From Bacteroidota bacterium (GTDB lineage Bacteria > Bacteroidota > Bacteroidia > Chitinophagales > Chitinophagaceae), in NCBI GenBank assembly GCA_029558715.1, contig JAKQEA010000033.1, positions 1-48,079 of the forward strand: a stretch of 48,079 nt of DNA, read 5' to 3'. Each line of letters opens with the position of its first letter. Within the stretch, counting starts at the first letter, position 1. The position numbers were made by a program, and so were the translations under genes. The notes under the pieces were generated by a model. That model did not search any database and was not told where the DNA came from. It saw nothing but the letters and a program-made list of their open reading frames with translations. This document shows, piece by piece, positions 25,967 to 33,869 of this stretch.

Positions 25967-25984
25967 ATAGCCGGAACAATGGTT

Positions 25985-26353
25985 TTTCATTAATCACATA
26001 ACCTTTTACAAAATATTCTGTTAGCCGCTGGGTCGCCCATTGGCGAAATTGGGTGCCCGTTTGGGTTTTACCCGGTAGCCAACGGAGATAATTACATCAA
26101 GATTATACACCTCTGCTTTCCTGTTTATCAACCTGTTCCCCTCTTTTTGAACTGTCAAGGAATCCTTGACAGTTGCTTTTTTAATAAGCTCTTTTTCTTT
26201 GTAGCAATTATTAATATGCAAACTGATATTTTGTTTGGTTTGGCCCAAAAGTTTAGCCATTTGTTGTTGCGTAAGCCACACAGTATCCTCTTCAAACTTC
26301 ACCTCTATCTGGGTTTGCTTGTCTTCGGTCTGGTATATTTCTATTGGGTTCAT
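25985..26353 (-). pseudogene. Frameshifted and truncated RhuM-family remnant
   Basis: The intact frame from 26353 reads the RhuM N-terminus: EIYQTEDKQTQIEVKFEEDTVWLTQQQMAKLLG with the HTH, then YNLDVIISVGYRVKPKRA. It then loses frame and stops at 26021. In the neighbouring frame the family sequence continues (GTQFRQWATQRLTEYFVKGY, INEK) to about 25985. Comparison with the intact paralogue at 29224-30195 shows a one-base deletion in a short A/G run near 26058-26061. The remaining two-thirds, including the Fic domain, is absent. The HTH segment differs more from the paralogue than the flanks do. Confidence 0.8.
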
Positions 26354-26360
26354 ATTAGTT

Positions 26361-26383
26361 AGTGAACTAAAGTTAATAAACTA
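26361..26383 (-). repeat. 23-nt upstream repeat shared by the two RhuM loci
   Basis: The sequence beginning AGTGAACTAAAGTTAATAAA is identical at 26361-26383 and 30199-30221, in each case just upstream of a RhuM start codon on the minus strand. It probably carries the shared promoter. Confidence 0.7.
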
Positions 26384-26521
26384 CCCATGCATTCACCTAT
26401 ATAAAGACAGGCGGCTGTCAAAATTTACAGTCTCCGTATTTCTTGAAGTGAGTGACCCGGCTATTTTATTAGTTTGCCGAAAAAATAATCCCTCTCTGCT
26501 TTTCAGCCCCTCATTCAACTA

Positions 26522-26918
26522 TCACTTCGACAGTGTTTTAAAACTCAGCTGATTGCCATATACCACCGTACCATCATTGTTCTTTACATAAGCTCTTATA
26601 TAATATGTAGTATTTAAGGTAAGGCCTTTTACTCCCACATTGAACTGTTTGGGTGTTGCTGAATTCAGTATAACCGTTGGCACCGTTAACGGAATATCGA
26701 TCTTGGAAGGAATGGTCGGGTCGCCTGTCTTGTTCAGGCATACGCCGGCCTTCTGCATATTATTCCCTGCGATGGTAAAAAAGCACCGCACACCCGTCAG
26801 GGTTATCTCGCTTACCTTATCTGTTTTGATGGAAGTAACATTATGATTACCGGTACTAAGGGCCATCAGCAATCAGCATGACAACCGCCGCACCTAATAG
26901 TATCAACAGCTTTTTCAT
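26522..26918 (-). pseudogene. Small exported FN3-like protein gene with frameshift in the signal peptide
   Basis: From ATG 26918 the frame encodes a signal peptide MKKLLILLGAAVVMLIA, then stops after 20 codons at 26856. The downstream frame (about 26522-26870) is open for over 110 codons and ends in a typical FN3 strand pattern, KGLTLNTTYYIRAYVKNNDG and YGNQLSFKT. Joining them needs one frameshift near 26860-26880. The cause is either a natural inactivating change or a sequencing error. It follows the OmpA/LamG-like gene by about 30 nt on the same strand. Confidence 0.6.
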
Positions 26919-26947
26919 TTGTTTTAGTTTGATCAGTAAAAAATGAG

Positions 26948-28030
26948 TTACAGTTTAATGAACTCCACTCTCCGGTTCAGTGCTTTGTTGGTACCGTTAT
27001 CATTGGGCGCCACCGGTTCTTTTTCTCCTTTGCCATCTGTTTCTATACGGGCTGCATCAATACTGTATGCCGCAACAAGTGCATTCTTTACAGATGCAGC
27101 ACGGCGTTTGGACAGATCAAGATTAGCCGCATCGTTACCATCGGCATCGGTATGACCAATGATCCTGATCTTCAGTTCCGGGTTGTCTGCCAGTATACCG
27201 GCAATTTCTTTTAATGTACCGGCCGACTGTGGTTTCAGTTTGTCGGAGTTCACATCGAAGTAAATACCGTAACTCACCAGCTTACCTTCGGTAATGAGTT
27301 TATTGCGCATATCAGGAAGGCCTGTTGCTATTCTTACATTACCGATCAGCGGTGTTCCATTTTCAAACCGTATCATATTATATTTAAACTGATCCGAGAT
27401 TGCTTTTGCCAGGTCAAGGATTTTGGTCTCGTTCAGGTATAAACGTATGCGTTGCTTTTGTACCCATATGGCCACATGATATTTTTCATTTTCTTTTTGC
27501 CGTATGGAAGGATCCATGCTATTCCCTTTCAGTTCCGGTGACTTATCTGCATAATAAGCCCGGTAATAGGTGTTATACTCAAAAGAAAACCTGATCCCGG
27601 TTCCGCCGGGCAGGGCCAGGCCATAAAGGAGGTCTTTGGGTTTTGGAGTGCTGATCAGTAAAAAATGATAATTGGTGCTTGTGTTGGAAGGTGGATATTT
27701 CTGTGGCACCACATCAAATTCAATCGTATAATTCTCCGGCAGCGTCAGCGGGTTAAGTAACGTAACGATACTGCGGCTATTGGTTATCTTAAACCACTTG
27801 CCGGGGTATTTGGGAAATGTTACCACTTCACCTGAATTGTTAGTATTCCATAAAGCAGGGAAGTCGCCGATATTATCGGCTGAAAAATCATCGAAGAAGA
27901 TAACTTTCTCTCCGGGAATAAAATCGAATTTGGAATAGATACGGGTGAGTGAATCATTGTCCTGGGCTGGCAGGTAGCTGCAGTATAACAAAGAAAGCAG
28001 CAGGAAAACAGCCATGAATCTTTTTTTCAT
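26948..28030 (-). CDS. OmpA-family protein with N-terminal beta-sandwich
   Basis: A 360-residue exported protein with signal peptide (cleavage after LPAQ). Residues about 30-235 form a concanavalin/LamG-like sandwich: FFDDFSADNIGDFPALW, YTIEFDVVPQKYPP, and KYHVAIWVQKQRIRLYLNETKILD. The C-terminal OmpA domain (about 245-358) has YFDVNSDKLKPQSAGTL, IRIIGHTDADGNDAANLDLS and ALNRRVEFI. It would span between the outer-membrane surface or periplasm and peptidoglycan. It is transcribed with the small FN3-like gene that follows. The start is ATG 28030. Confidence 0.9.
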   Translation of the reverse strand: MKKRFMAVFLLLSLLYCSYLPAQDNDSLTRIYSKFDFIPGEKVIFFDDFSADNIGDFPALWNTNNSGEVVTFPKYPGKWFKITNSRSIVTLLNPLTLPENYTIEFDVVPQKYPPSNTSTNYHFLLISTPKPKDLLYGLALPGGTGIRFSFEYNTYYRAYYADKSPELKGNSMDPSIRQKENEKYHVAIWVQKQRIRLYLNETKILDLAKAISDQFKYNMIRFENGTPLIGNVRIATGLPDMRNKLITEGKLVSYGIYFDVNSDKLKPQSAGTLKEIAGILADNPELKIRIIGHTDADGNDAANLDLSKRRAASVKNALVAAYSIDAARIETDGKGEKEPVAPNDNGTNKALNRRVEFIKL

Positions 28031-28271
28031 ATGCCGGTCGTTTGACGTGTACGAATAGCTCTAAAAGCCCATTCGTTTCGGCACAGGGGAGGAGCGAAAG
28101 AGCTTTTATTATTTCACTGTAAGGTAAACCTGCAGACAGGCCAAATCCAATTAATTGCAGTGGTTTGTTACATGATTCTTATCATGCCTCCCTAAGAAGG
28201 AAAATAAATGGAGTGGCGGGCTTTCGTAAATAAGATTCTTCTTTCTTATTTTAGCTTTTAAACCTTCTTCG

Positions 28272-29219
28272 TTGAAAAACTTTATTCTCATCATCACACA
28301 GTGCATTGCAGTAACTCTTACAGCACAAACCACCGAAGCTTATTACGATTTTTTCTGGAAGCCTTGTGAGCCGGGGCTGGCCCGTTTTTATTCCACCGTA
28401 CAAAAAACCGACAGTGGCTGGCTGCGTCATGATTATTTCATAACCAGTTCCACCCTGCAGATGCGGGCACTTTATGCCGACAAGGAATGTAAAATAAAAA
28501 ATGGTGAAGCGGTTTATTTCCATGCTAACGGACAGCTGCAGGCCAGAGGAAGATTTGTCAACGACAAACGGGAAGGCATTTATACCCGCTATCATCCCAA
28601 CGGTATGATGTCTGACTCCGGTTTTTATCAAAACGACAACTCCACCGGCATCCGCTATCGCTGGCACAGCAATGGTTATGTGGCCGATTCCATCACCCGG
28701 GTTAATGACAGTACTGAAGTGCAGGTAAGCTGGTTTGATGACGGTTCAATTAATGCTGCAGGTTACCTGCTGAATAATGAACTGAATGGCAAATGGAAAT
28801 ACTGGCACCGCAACGGTACTGCTGCCGGTGAAGAAGTGTATGATAAAAGAAAAGTTATTTCCAAAACTTACTATAACGAAGATGGCAGTGCCCAGCCCGA
28901 TACTGCACTGGCCAACAGCGATGCCGTTTTTAAAAACGGCGGGCAACAGGGTTGGCGCCGCTACCTGGAAAAAAATGTACGCTGGCCGGAAAATTACCAG
29001 TTGGTCAATACCACACAGGTTACGGTAGGAGTATCGTTCAGCATTGATGAAAATGGTAAAGTGGGTGATGTGGAACTGTATGTACCTTTTCACCCGGTAT
29101 TTGATAAAGCGGCTGAAGAAATAATACGTAAAAGCCCAGACTGGAAACCAGCTATGAGAAATAACCGCAAAACTAAAGCATGGTACCGTCAGCCGTTAAC
29201 CTTTGTGAATGTGGAGTGA
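28272..29219 (+). CDS. MORN/YwqK-like repeat protein with C-terminal TonB domain
   Basis: A 315-residue exported protein. The start is a TTG at 28272, giving MKNFILIITQCIAVTLTAQ, a good signal peptide. No ATG serves. Residues about 65-200 carry repeated Y-F/H-x-NG segments (YFHANGQLQARGRFVNDKREG, YHPNGMMSDSGFYQND, WHSNGY, WHRNGT), the YwqK/MORN type. The C-terminal part (about 225-315) resembles the TonB C-terminal domain: VNTTQVTVGVSFSIDENGKV and IIRKSPDWKPAM. Such repeat proteins are usually surface or periplasmic and the TonB domain would contact outer-membrane partners. It ends 4 nt from the convergent RhuM-Fic stop codon. Confidence 0.75.
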   Translation: MKNFILIITQCIAVTLTAQTTEAYYDFFWKPCEPGLARFYSTVQKTDSGWLRHDYFITSSTLQMRALYADKECKIKNGEAVYFHANGQLQARGRFVNDKREGIYTRYHPNGMMSDSGFYQNDNSTGIRYRWHSNGYVADSITRVNDSTEVQVSWFDDGSINAAGYLLNNELNGKWKYWHRNGTAAGEEVYDKRKVISKTYYNEDGSAQPDTALANSDAVFKNGGQQGWRRYLEKNVRWPENYQLVNTTQVTVGVSFSIDENGKVGDVELYVPFHPVFDKAAEEIIRKSPDWKPAMRNNRKTKAWYRQPLTFVNVE

Positions 29220-29223
29220 GGGT

Positions 29224-30195
29224 TTAACCTTTGATAAGATTGATGACAAGATTCACCATCAGTTCCTTGTCGTTGGGATCGCTTTGAGCCACCAGCAATG
29301 CAAGGGCCACCAGTGCATTGTCGTTAATTTTCAATTCACCTGATTTTTTAAAGCGGTGTTTATTCTTTTCCAAAAACCACACAAACATAAAAGCACCGAT
29401 ACGTTTGTTGCCATCGGTAAACGGATGGTTCTTGATAACAAAGTACAACAGGTGTGCGGCCTGCTCTTCAATGCTCTTATATAAATATTCTCCGCCGAAG
29501 GTTTGCACTACGGAATTAAGTATGCCCCCAAATGCCCCGTCTCTTTCATTGCCAAACAGGGCAGAAGCTTCTTTCTTTTTTACCAGTTGCTTCTTCAGTT
29601 CTGCAACAGCTTTCACCGCTTCATCGTACTCAATTTCATATGTAATCTTTTCATTCAGCCTGCCCGGCGCCAGTTCGTTACTGTCGAACCGGTTTAGCAG
29701 GATAAAGCTTTGGGTGTAGTTGGTAATAATTTCCAGCAAGCCTTTGGCTTCTGTGGCGGACAGTTCTTTGCCCTCGCCGGTAAGCTGAACCAGCCTGATA
29801 GCCTGCTCCAGGTCGGCTAACCGCTTTTCATTGATGGTATAACCTTTTACCAAATATTCTCTCAACCGCTGGGTAGCCCATTGGCGGAATTGGGTGCCCC
29901 TTTTGGAGTTAACCCGGTAGCCTACAGATATAATGGCATCCAGATTATAATGCAGTATGTCCCGGCGTACTGTTTTGTTTCCCTCCTTTTGAACTTGTGC
30001 AAATTTTGCACAAGTTTGTTTTTCGTCTAACTCCTTTGTCTTAAATATATTCCTGAGATGTTTAAGCACAGAAGTGCGGTCGGTAGAAAACAGTTCTGCC
30101 AACTGGTATTGGCTCAACCACACAGTATCCCCTTCAAACTTCACCTCTACCTGGGTTTGCTTGTCTTTGGTCTGGTATATTTCTATTTGGTTCAT
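29224..30195 (-). CDS. RhuM-family protein with C-terminal Fic/Doc domain
   Basis: A 323-residue protein. The N-terminal RhuM region (about 1-130) contains an HTH-like segment (WLSQYQLAELFSTDRTSVLKH) and the family sequence YNLDAIISVGYRVNSKRGTQF. A linker leads to a Fic/Doc domain with HPFTDGNKRIGAF (H257 to K264 region), the complete Fic motif, so AMP or phosphate transfer is possible. RhuM proteins were first noticed in Salmonella pathogenicity island 3 and are widespread as toxin-like accessory genes. It is single and lies next to the end of the methyltransferase/GHKL operon. It is the intact relative of the remnant at 25985-26353. Confidence 0.9.
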   Translation of the reverse strand: MNQIEIYQTKDKQTQVEVKFEGDTVWLSQYQLAELFSTDRTSVLKHLRNIFKTKELDEKQTCAKFAQVQKEGNKTVRRDILHYNLDAIISVGYRVNSKRGTQFRQWATQRLREYLVKGYTINEKRLADLEQAIRLVQLTGEGKELSATEAKGLLEIITNYTQSFILLNRFDSNELAPGRLNEKITYEIEYDEAVKAVAELKKQLVKKKEASALFGNERDGAFGGILNSVVQTFGGEYLYKSIEEQAAHLLYFVIKNHPFTDGNKRIGAFMFVWFLEKNKHRFKKSGELKINDNALVALALLVAQSDPNDKELMVNLVINLIKG

Positions 30196-30198
30196 GAT

Positions 30199-30221
30199 AG
30201 TGAACTAAAGTTAATAAACTA
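30199..30221 (-). repeat. Second copy of the 23-nt RhuM upstream repeat
   Basis: Identical to 26361-26383 and at the same position before the RhuM start codon. It marks the ancestral promoter of the duplicated or shared gene. Confidence 0.7.
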
Positions 30222-30411
30222 ATCATGCTTTTTTTAATACACAGCCTGATAGAGTTTACAAAAGCTTGTTGAGGCAATAAAACGAACCGCTGGAGATATG
30301 GCAACAACGGCGCATGGCAGACGGATTGGGAGGGGAAGAAGTGAGCCTGTTGCATTACTACTATCATCGTCTGTTGCGTCGCACAGTTCGGGGTTCGGTT
30401 CGCTGCTGAGC

Positions 30412-31146
30412 TTAATTGTACTGATTGCTTTTCCATTTCGCAAACTCAGCTGGCAGTAATTCAACAATCTCATTTCCATTCATCGAGTTCAGATCATAAG
30501 TCATCTGATATTGTCTGATAATCCTCACCAGCCTTCTTGCAGAGCCAGCCCCTTTTCCTGCCGCACCTCTTTTCAAATTGCCGGATGACCCATCCCAATA
30601 CATCAGATTAGCGGCATCAAGGATTCCTTTATTTAATGCTATTTCCTGATAAGCACCAAATTGTTCGGTAATCTCACCTCTTTTCTGAAATGTGCCGATG
30701 AGGAATATTTTAGAAGAGTCTCCAAGCTCAGAATAGAGCCTGCATGGATAAGCAAGCAAATGACGATAGTACTTTGTATAATTCTTCGGGTCTTTCAGAA
30801 TATAAAAAGCCGATTCATTGATTTTTCTTTTCCCGTTACCATCAGGAGGACAGATATTATTAAAATATAAAGCAGAAAGCCACGACCATAGTCCTTTATC
30901 AAAATAAAGATGTTTGTTTGCTTTAAGATTCAACTGTGCAACCAGGTATGGAACTAATTCATTTTTATTTTTGAACTCAACTCTTTCAATATTTATTATT
31001 GGTTCACAGATTTCTGAATATTGTTCATCATACAAAAGTGTTTCGGGTATTTCTTTCATATTACCGCTTCTGATCTCAGTAATTACCCTTTCAAACTCGT
31101 TGAGTCCTTCTTCATTGAATATCCGTATAGAAACCTGATTGCTCAT
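30412..31146 (-). CDS. Unknown protein, last gene of the methyltransferase/GHKL operon
   Basis: A 244-residue soluble protein, which I cannot assign to a function. The central part LYFDKGLWSWLSALYFNNICPP and the C-terminal SARRLVRIIRQYQMTYDLNSM are the best-conserved-looking stretches. No nuclease motif (PD-(D/E)xK, HNH, GIY-YIG) is apparent. Its start overlaps the stop of the preceding gene by 4 nt (ATGA), so translation is coupled. That makes it a true member of the system and a candidate for effector, adaptor or immunity function. A terminator was not found after it. Confidence 0.75.
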   Translation of the reverse strand: MSNQVSIRIFNEEGLNEFERVITEIRSGNMKEIPETLLYDEQYSEICEPIINIERVEFKNKNELVPYLVAQLNLKANKHLYFDKGLWSWLSALYFNNICPPDGNGKRKINESAFYILKDPKNYTKYYRHLLAYPCRLYSELGDSSKIFLIGTFQKRGEITEQFGAYQEIALNKGILDAANLMYWDGSSGNLKRGAAGKGAGSARRLVRIIRQYQMTYDLNSMNGNEIVELLPAEFAKWKSNQYN

Positions 31147-31904
31147 TGCCCTGTGAATTTTTCAAATAATTGCAATTTTTTACAATACTCGTTCACACAG
31201 TCATCTATCCATGCTTCCTGTTCGGGTGTTATTGTTCCGCTTTCAGTATCGGTATCCGGCAGGTTTTTAATACCCAGCACTGAATGAATAAATTTCAGCC
31301 AGTCACTGACCCAGGAATCATCTTCCACTTCAAAATCACCCTGCTCAATTAGTTTTATTAACACTCCCCGGAAGGCAGCCGGATAAACCAAACTGATAAA
31401 GTTTATATCATTCCTTGCCTTCTCGAAAATATCAGGAATCTTTTTATTGATTTCCAGCACAGGTCTTCCGTCATCACTTGAATCAAAACTTAGTTTCCAG
31501 AACTGGTTTTTTAAATCAGTGGGATTTACGGGCAGCAATGGTATTCTGTCATTCGGAACTCCATCCGTACTTACTGCTATACCTTTTGCTTTTCCAAGCA
31601 GGAGGCCAACCTTACCGGATTCATCCACCACAGCAATATCAAAGTAAGCCAGTTCGGTTTCGGGCAGCTCATTCAACCTTGTGTTTTCCGGTTCTTTAAA
31701 ATGAGCAACTGTGCCGAAAGGGAACCGCTGATAAACACCTTTGTAATTTGCTTCGATGTAAATCTTCGCATCAGGTGAGAGGTCCAGACCTTCAAGGTTC
31801 ACTTTTGCCCGGAAATATTTTCCTTCCCTGTCTTTGAACAATGAAATATCAACCCGGCTCCGGGGAATTTTCACTCTTCCTGTATAATTAAACCGGCGGA
31901 TCAT
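31143..31904 (-). CDS. Unknown protein in the methyltransferase/GHKL operon
   Basis: A 253-residue soluble protein. The N-terminal half is rich in short strands (RVKIPRSRVDISLFKDREGK, KIYIEANYKGVYQRFPFG, ELAYFDIAVVDESGK) and may form a beta-sandwich. The C-terminal half is helical, with IFEKARNDINFISLVYPAAFRGVL and an acidic EQEAWIDDCVNEYCKK region. No enzyme motif is recognisable. The start codon directly follows the stop codon of the second GHKL gene (TAAATG), and its end overlaps the next gene. The design suggests a partner that binds the GHKL protein rather than an enzyme, but that is an inference. Confidence 0.75.
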   Translation of the reverse strand: MIRRFNYTGRVKIPRSRVDISLFKDREGKYFRAKVNLEGLDLSPDAKIYIEANYKGVYQRFPFGTVAHFKEPENTRLNELPETELAYFDIAVVDESGKVGLLLGKAKGIAVSTDGVPNDRIPLLPVNPTDLKNQFWKLSFDSSDDGRPVLEINKKIPDIFEKARNDINFISLVYPAAFRGVLIKLIEQGDFEVEDDSWVSDWLKFIHSVLGIKNLPDTDTESGTITPEQEAWIDDCVNEYCKKLQLFEKFTGQ

Positions 31905-33863
31905 TTATTGCAGTTTTAAAAACAAATCTCTCCGTTCATCAAACCCGGTGAGCTTTATTTCAAAATGTGATTTGTCTTCTATATCAAATTCCAGTTCGTT
32001 CTTTTCTTTTTTTGTGAAATAAACCCCCGATGATTCAATCATTATCGGTGATTTGGCCACATCAAAGTCGAGTTCCTGATAACTTTTGATCGGATTGCCT
32101 CTCGGCACATCATATCCGAGTTTCAGTCTGATGGTTTCCGGAAATTCATCAGCTGCCGGATTCTTTACAATTTTCAGTCCTGATACTATCTTCTCAACAA
32201 TAAAAAGCTTTTTCTTTCCTTTTAAGCCGGGGATATCCGGTTCATCAGAATCTTCTTCGCCTTTATCATCATGTCCTTCAAGGTCTTTTGGTTTTCTCTC
32301 TTCCGGTTTTTGCGTTTCAACCGGAATAGAAAAGAAGTCAATCAGGAGGTCTTTCTGAATTCCCTCTATCGGCCTTTGCAGCTGGTCATATATTTTCTTT
32401 AGTGTGGCTTTTACAAAAACAAGGGCTTCCTTTCCGTCTGCATACTTTCCTTTGAAGTTTCTTGAATCCGGCTGCCATTCAGTATGTGCAGGATTTTCAG
32501 AATCACCAAGCATTCTGGCCAGGTCTGTATCATGAATTATGACCACTCCACGAACCAGGCCTTTATCCAATGAAGTGATACCAGAGATGGTAATGCCATC
32601 TCTGACAAAAAGATTTTCCGGTTTGGTGAGTGAAGTATCCTTTTCAAGAAAAGCATTAAACCAACAGATTTTGGCGGTTCCGTTTACCGGATGATATTTC
32701 AATGGGACTTTGAAAGCCACCCGTTCACCTCTTTCAAACTTGTCCCGAAACAAACTCAATCCTTCCTCATCAGCGAACATGCTTTTGTTCCATCGGGGTT
32801 TTAGTTTCAGATCCAGCTCTTTCAGTTTGAAAAAGTCTTCCTCCTGTAACTGAAAAGTCCATCTTGCAAAATCGAAAAGCCGTACAAGACTTTCCCGGCT
32901 CCTGATCTTTTTATCGTCGCCGTTTGATAATAGCTGAAAATCTATTTTATCAATCGCATCCTGAATAGAATTTTTCTCCAGATGTATGAGGTTATCTTCT
33001 TCTATTATTTCCACCTCCAGCCTTCCTTCCAGTATGGGATAGAAGTATTGCTCGATAACCGAATAAGCCAGGTGGTTGATAGTGATCTCCTCTGAGCAAA
33101 ACGGGATGACCAGTGAAAGGCCGGGCTGGTTATTTCTTTCAAGCCTGAAAAGTTTTTCAAACTTTGTCGTCTCACCTGCATCTTCAACCGGAACGGCAAA
33201 ATAAGTCTGGTCCCTATAATTACCGAACATACCATAAGGCCGGTAACCGCAAATCTCTTTTTTATGATCTTCCCTGTTATGTATCCGTAATATACTTTGA
33301 CCCATCAGCATTTTTCGCTGATCACTTTTTCTGACGGTAAGCCCCCAGAAAGTATTGATTCTGGATGAAGCAGGAAAAACCGTTTTTCCCAAGCCCCATC
33401 TTCCCAGCTTATCATCGGTTTTACCGGAACGGCCAACGTTTCTCCAGAAATAATAAAAGTTATGCGGCTGCTGGTCATTATTATTTTCTACATAAAATTC
33501 CTCCGGATTTCCTTCCAGTCCTTTGGTGTTAAAATCTTCAAAGGCCAGGAATTTCATAGGTGCTGTAAAATCCGGCAGCGACTGAAGCCCGGACGCCTTT
33601 GCTTTCAGATGAGGTTGTAATGTTTCCAGCAATGGCAAATAGTCCTGTGGTTTTAATGCATAGGCATCACCCGAAAGAAATATTCCCACTTTTACAGTTT
33701 CTGTTTGTTCACCTCTGTTTCTTTCATCCAGTGCATTCTGAATACCTTCCCGTACAACAGCCGTTGAAATATTATCTATATCCCTTGTGGTAAAAAATTC
33801 ACCCTGGATCGGGTCCACATCCATATCATCACGGGAGTTAGGTTTGAAGCGCCATTCTATCAT
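31905..33863 (-). CDS. GHKL-type ATPase (second ATPase of the operon)
   Basis: A 652-residue protein. GHKL ATP-binding motifs are in the first 160 residues: N-box REGIQNALDER (E39, N43, D46), a degenerate G1 box FEDFNTKGLEG (D110), and a strong G2 box GRWGLGKTVF (G154-K160). The rest (about 230-530) is mostly strands and helices that resemble no family I can name. An acidic charged segment (about 535-565) is followed by a strand-rich C-terminal domain. The architecture recalls MutL/MORC-like ATPases found with restriction-modification genes. The protein would hinge or dimerise on ATP binding. It starts 6 nt after the REC gene. Confidence 0.8.
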   Translation of the reverse strand: MIEWRFKPNSRDDMDVDPIQGEFFTTRDIDNISTAVVREGIQNALDERNRGEQTETVKVGIFLSGDAYALKPQDYLPLLETLQPHLKAKASGLQSLPDFTAPMKFLAFEDFNTKGLEGNPEEFYVENNNDQQPHNFYYFWRNVGRSGKTDDKLGRWGLGKTVFPASSRINTFWGLTVRKSDQRKMLMGQSILRIHNREDHKKEICGYRPYGMFGNYRDQTYFAVPVEDAGETTKFEKLFRLERNNQPGLSLVIPFCSEEITINHLAYSVIEQYFYPILEGRLEVEIIEEDNLIHLEKNSIQDAIDKIDFQLLSNGDDKKIRSRESLVRLFDFARWTFQLQEEDFFKLKELDLKLKPRWNKSMFADEEGLSLFRDKFERGERVAFKVPLKYHPVNGTAKICWFNAFLEKDTSLTKPENLFVRDGITISGITSLDKGLVRGVVIIHDTDLARMLGDSENPAHTEWQPDSRNFKGKYADGKEALVFVKATLKKIYDQLQRPIEGIQKDLLIDFFSIPVETQKPEERKPKDLEGHDDKGEEDSDEPDIPGLKGKKKLFIVEKIVSGLKIVKNPAADEFPETIRLKLGYDVPRGNPIKSYQELDFDVAKSPIMIESSGVYFTKKEKNELEFDIEDKSHFEIKLTGFDERRDLFLKLQ

Positions 33864-33869
33864 CGATAT

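Noticed and set aside
30134-30479. Two minus-strand frames between the RhuM-Fic gene and the GHKL operon
   Set aside because: They overlap both neighbours in other frames, have unnatural composition and no domain, and are likely shadows of a structured or repeated non-coding block.
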